Shown here: positions 62,726 to 64,000 of the stretch, in pieces
Position numbering within the stretch: position 1 is the stretch's first letter
How the letters are laid out: each line of letters begins with the position of its first letter
Source of the DNA: Methylobacterium sp. C25
GTDB taxonomy: Bacteria; Pseudomonadota; Alphaproteobacteria; Rhizobiales; Beijerinckiaceae
Assembly: GCF_021352225.1 (NCBI RefSeq)
Contig: NZ_JAAUVI010000001.1
Coordinates: 514,464-578,463, forward strand
Direction of reading: 5' to 3'
DNA length: 64,000 nt
Made by a program: the position numbers and the translations under genes
Notes under the pieces: generated by a model
Told to the model about the DNA's origin: nothing
Database searches by the model: none
The model's input: the letters and a program-made list of their open reading frames with translations, nothing else

Positions 62726-63754
62726 TCACTCACGCGGCGACCTGATGCCGAGCGCGCGGATCACGCCGAACACCGCCAAAGCGGACACGACGCCGATGAC
62801 GATCGCGATCGTCGAGCCGTTCTCCAGATCCGAAAGCGGCAAGCCCTTGGTGTTCATCCCGAACAGGCCGGTGACCAGCGTCGGCGGCAGGAAGACCGCC
62901 GTGAGGATCGAGAGCGTGTAGATCTGGCGGTTCGACTCCTCGGCGAGGTGCGCGGTCACCTCTTCCTGCATCAGCCGGCTGCGATCGGCGATCATCACCA
63001 TGTCGCGGTCGAGAGCGTCGAGGCGCTGGGCGATCCGGCTGGCCGTCTTCACCGCGGCCGGCGCGATGTTCTCGTCCTCATCCGCTGCCTCGAGGCGGTG
63101 AAACACGGCACGCAGGCCGAGCAGCTGCCGGTGCAGACGCACGGCATCGCGTCGGATCGGACCGAGGCGCCGACGCTCGCCGCGGGTGCGTCCGCGCCGC
63201 TCGAGGATGTGGTCCTCGATCGTATCGAGCTCGTCGACGAGGCGCGCGCCCGTGGCGGCCATCGAGGCGATGACGTGGCTGACGAGCGTCTCGAGCAGCG
63301 CGATCGGCGCGTTCATGCTCTTGCCCTCGGCCGCAGCCTCACGGACCGCCTCGGGCGCCAGGACGGGATGACGGCGGCCGCTCACCAGGAACTGCGACCC
63401 CATCACGAAATGCAGCCGCCCCGCGGCATCCGCGTTCGCTTCCGGGCAGAATTCCTGGACGAGATCCGCCACCACGCCGCCGATATGGCCATCCTCGACC
63501 GCGATGCGCTGGTGCTCGTCCGACCCGAAGGCGGAGGCAGCCAGATGGGCTGGCCCGAACCGCCCTTCCGCGATGGCGTCGGTCAGCCGCGCATCGTTCA
63601 GATTGAAGTGCAGCCAGAAGAACGACTCGCCGAATTCACCGGGCGCCGGCAGGGGCTCGCCGTGAGGAACGAGATGGCCGAGGCCCGTCTCGTCAAAGCG
63701 CATGGCCCAGAGAAGGCCGGGCATGGCCGGCGCGTCGCTCAGAAGGTGTTGCAT
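62726..63754 (-). CDS. zntB: ZntB/CorA family metal transporter
   Basis: A 342-residue protein with a large cytoplasmic N-terminal domain and two C-terminal helices. Between helices is GLFGMNTKGLPL with the GMN filter motif. The long helix before it (ILTAVFLPPTLVTGLFGMN) is characteristic. ZntB variants transport Zn2+ (and protons); CorA proper transports Mg2+. The N-terminal LHFNLNDARLTDAIAEG resembles ZntB more than CorA. Confidence 0.88.
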   Translation of the reverse strand: MQHLLSDAPAMPGLLWAMRFDETGLGHLVPHGEPLPAPGEFGESFFWLHFNLNDARLTDAIAEGRFGPAHLAASAFGSDEHQRIAVEDGHIGGVVADLVQEFCPEANADAAGRLHFVMGSQFLVSGRRHPVLAPEAVREAAAEGKSMNAPIALLETLVSHVIASMAATGARLVDELDTIEDHILERRGRTRGERRRLGPIRRDAVRLHRQLLGLRAVFHRLEAADEDENIAPAAVKTASRIAQRLDALDRDMVMIADRSRLMQEEVTAHLAEESNRQIYTLSILTAVFLPPTLVTGLFGMNTKGLPLSDLENGSTIAIVIGVVSALAVFGVIRALGIRSPRE

Positions 63755-63784
63755 GGGGATGAGTGCCGGCCGTTCCCGAGGTCT

Positions 63785-63822
63785 GGAACACCTGCGACGA
63801 CATCGCAGGCCGGGCGTGTTCC
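63785..63822. repeat. Nested inverted repeats
   Basis: GGAACAC/GTGTTCC (outer) and CTGCGA/TCGCAG (inner, 5-base loop) form a two-tier hairpin between the manC-type 3' end and the zntB start. It could be a terminator for the former or a leader structure for the latter; no T-run. Confidence 0.4.
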
Positions 63823-63865
63823 TGGCTCAGCTCCGGCTACACTTTCATGACGGCCGCCGGCGGCT

Positions 63866-64000
63866 ACCGTCCATAGATATCCTCGACGCGGATGATGTCG
63901 TCCTCACCCGTATAGGAGCCCACCTGGACCTCGATCAGTTCCAGCGGAATCTTGCCGGGGTTGGTGAGGCGGTGCATCGAGCCGATCGGCAGGTAAACGG
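63866..64000 (-). CDS. Mannose-1-phosphate guanylyltransferase/mannose-6-phosphate isomerase, C-terminal end
   Basis: The window ends inside this gene; 44 C-terminal residues can be read on the minus strand from the TAG at 63866: [20 protein letters not shown], then [23 protein letters not shown]. This is the end of the type II phosphomannose isomerase cupin in bifunctional ManC/AlgA/XanB enzymes that make GDP-mannose for exopolysaccharide. The rest of the gene lies beyond the window. Confidence 0.88.

Noticed and set aside
1..64000. tRNA, rRNA, transposase, integrase, toxin-antitoxin or restriction genes
   Set aside because: I looked for these in intergenic regions and in the protein list and recognised none; a tRNAscan or HMM run would be needed to be certain.

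Overview
The window is high-GC alphaproteobacterial chromosome, most likely from Methylobacterium/Methylorubrum (Hyphomicrobiales). This rests on a full-length crotonyl-CoA carboxylase/reductase of the ethylmalonyl-CoA pathway, a BA14K-type glycine-rich envelope protein, an Omp25/31-type surface barrel, two OprB-type porins, and typical alphaproteobacterial gene strings (uvrC-pgsA-moaD, lgt-MidA-pgeF, proB-proA-nadD-rsfS, tsaB-rimI-plsC-miaB-phoH). The genus call is inference from gene content; no rRNA or tRNA gene was recognised. Coding density is high and I see no insertion sequence, prophage, integrase, CRISPR array or replication origin.

Layout. 1-2.2 kb: the tail of an MFS sugar transporter, then a four-gene set headed by a di-iron fatty acid hydroxylase. 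2.2-4.6 kb: an HPP/CBS membrane protein and a visibly AT-richer patch with palindromes and a small unknown membrane protein. 4.8-8.5 kb: moaD, pgsA, uvrC and a CheZ-like phosphatase on the minus strand. 8.5-11.7 kb: L,D-transpeptidase, a DUF2076 protein and an outer-membrane barrel. 12-14.8 kb: the overlapping lgt-MidA-pgeF operon. 15-21 kb: MgtC, IlvA, DgkA, an AbrB-type transporter, the BA14K protein, a YnfA protein and a CynX-like MFS carrier. 21.2-34 kb: lnt-corC-ybeY and phoH-miaB-plsC-rimI-tsaB, normally one conserved run, here split by about 4 kb carrying a FAD oxidoreductase, a polysaccharide flippase and a leucine-rich-repeat protein kinase. 34-40.5 kb: NfuA, ribosomal protein L19, lytic transglycosylase, LeuD, small unknown genes and Ccr. 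41-46.6 kb: OprB porin, proline synthesis (ProB, ProA), NadD and RsfS. 46.6-53.8 kb: a GbsR-type regulator with DUF4166 partner, GalM, an MsbA-like exporter, a Spy-like protein, a lone metal-binding lipoprotein-type receptor, and a spermidine-synthase-like protein. 53.8-58.3 kb: a co-directional set of GST, a three-domain PNPOx-FNR-ferredoxin fusion, two CMD/AhpD-like small proteins lacking the usual cysteines, and a LysR regulator. 58.4-64 kb: LrgA/LrgB with a TerB protein, PPK2, a second OprB porin, a ZntB/CorA channel and the tail of a mannose-1-phosphate guanylyltransferase.

Most of the window is housekeeping. The best unexplained signals are regulatory and architectural: a perfect 20-bp palindrome sitting on the predicted transcription start and start codon of the GbsR-type gene (likely a leaderless, self-repressed transcript), a palindrome over the predicted -10 of ccr, a Zur-like inverted repeat before an orphan metal receptor, the kinase/flippase cassette inside the phoH-ybeY string, and the cysteine-less CMD pair next to a fused oxidoreductase. 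I did not find a clearly novel defence or mobile system.
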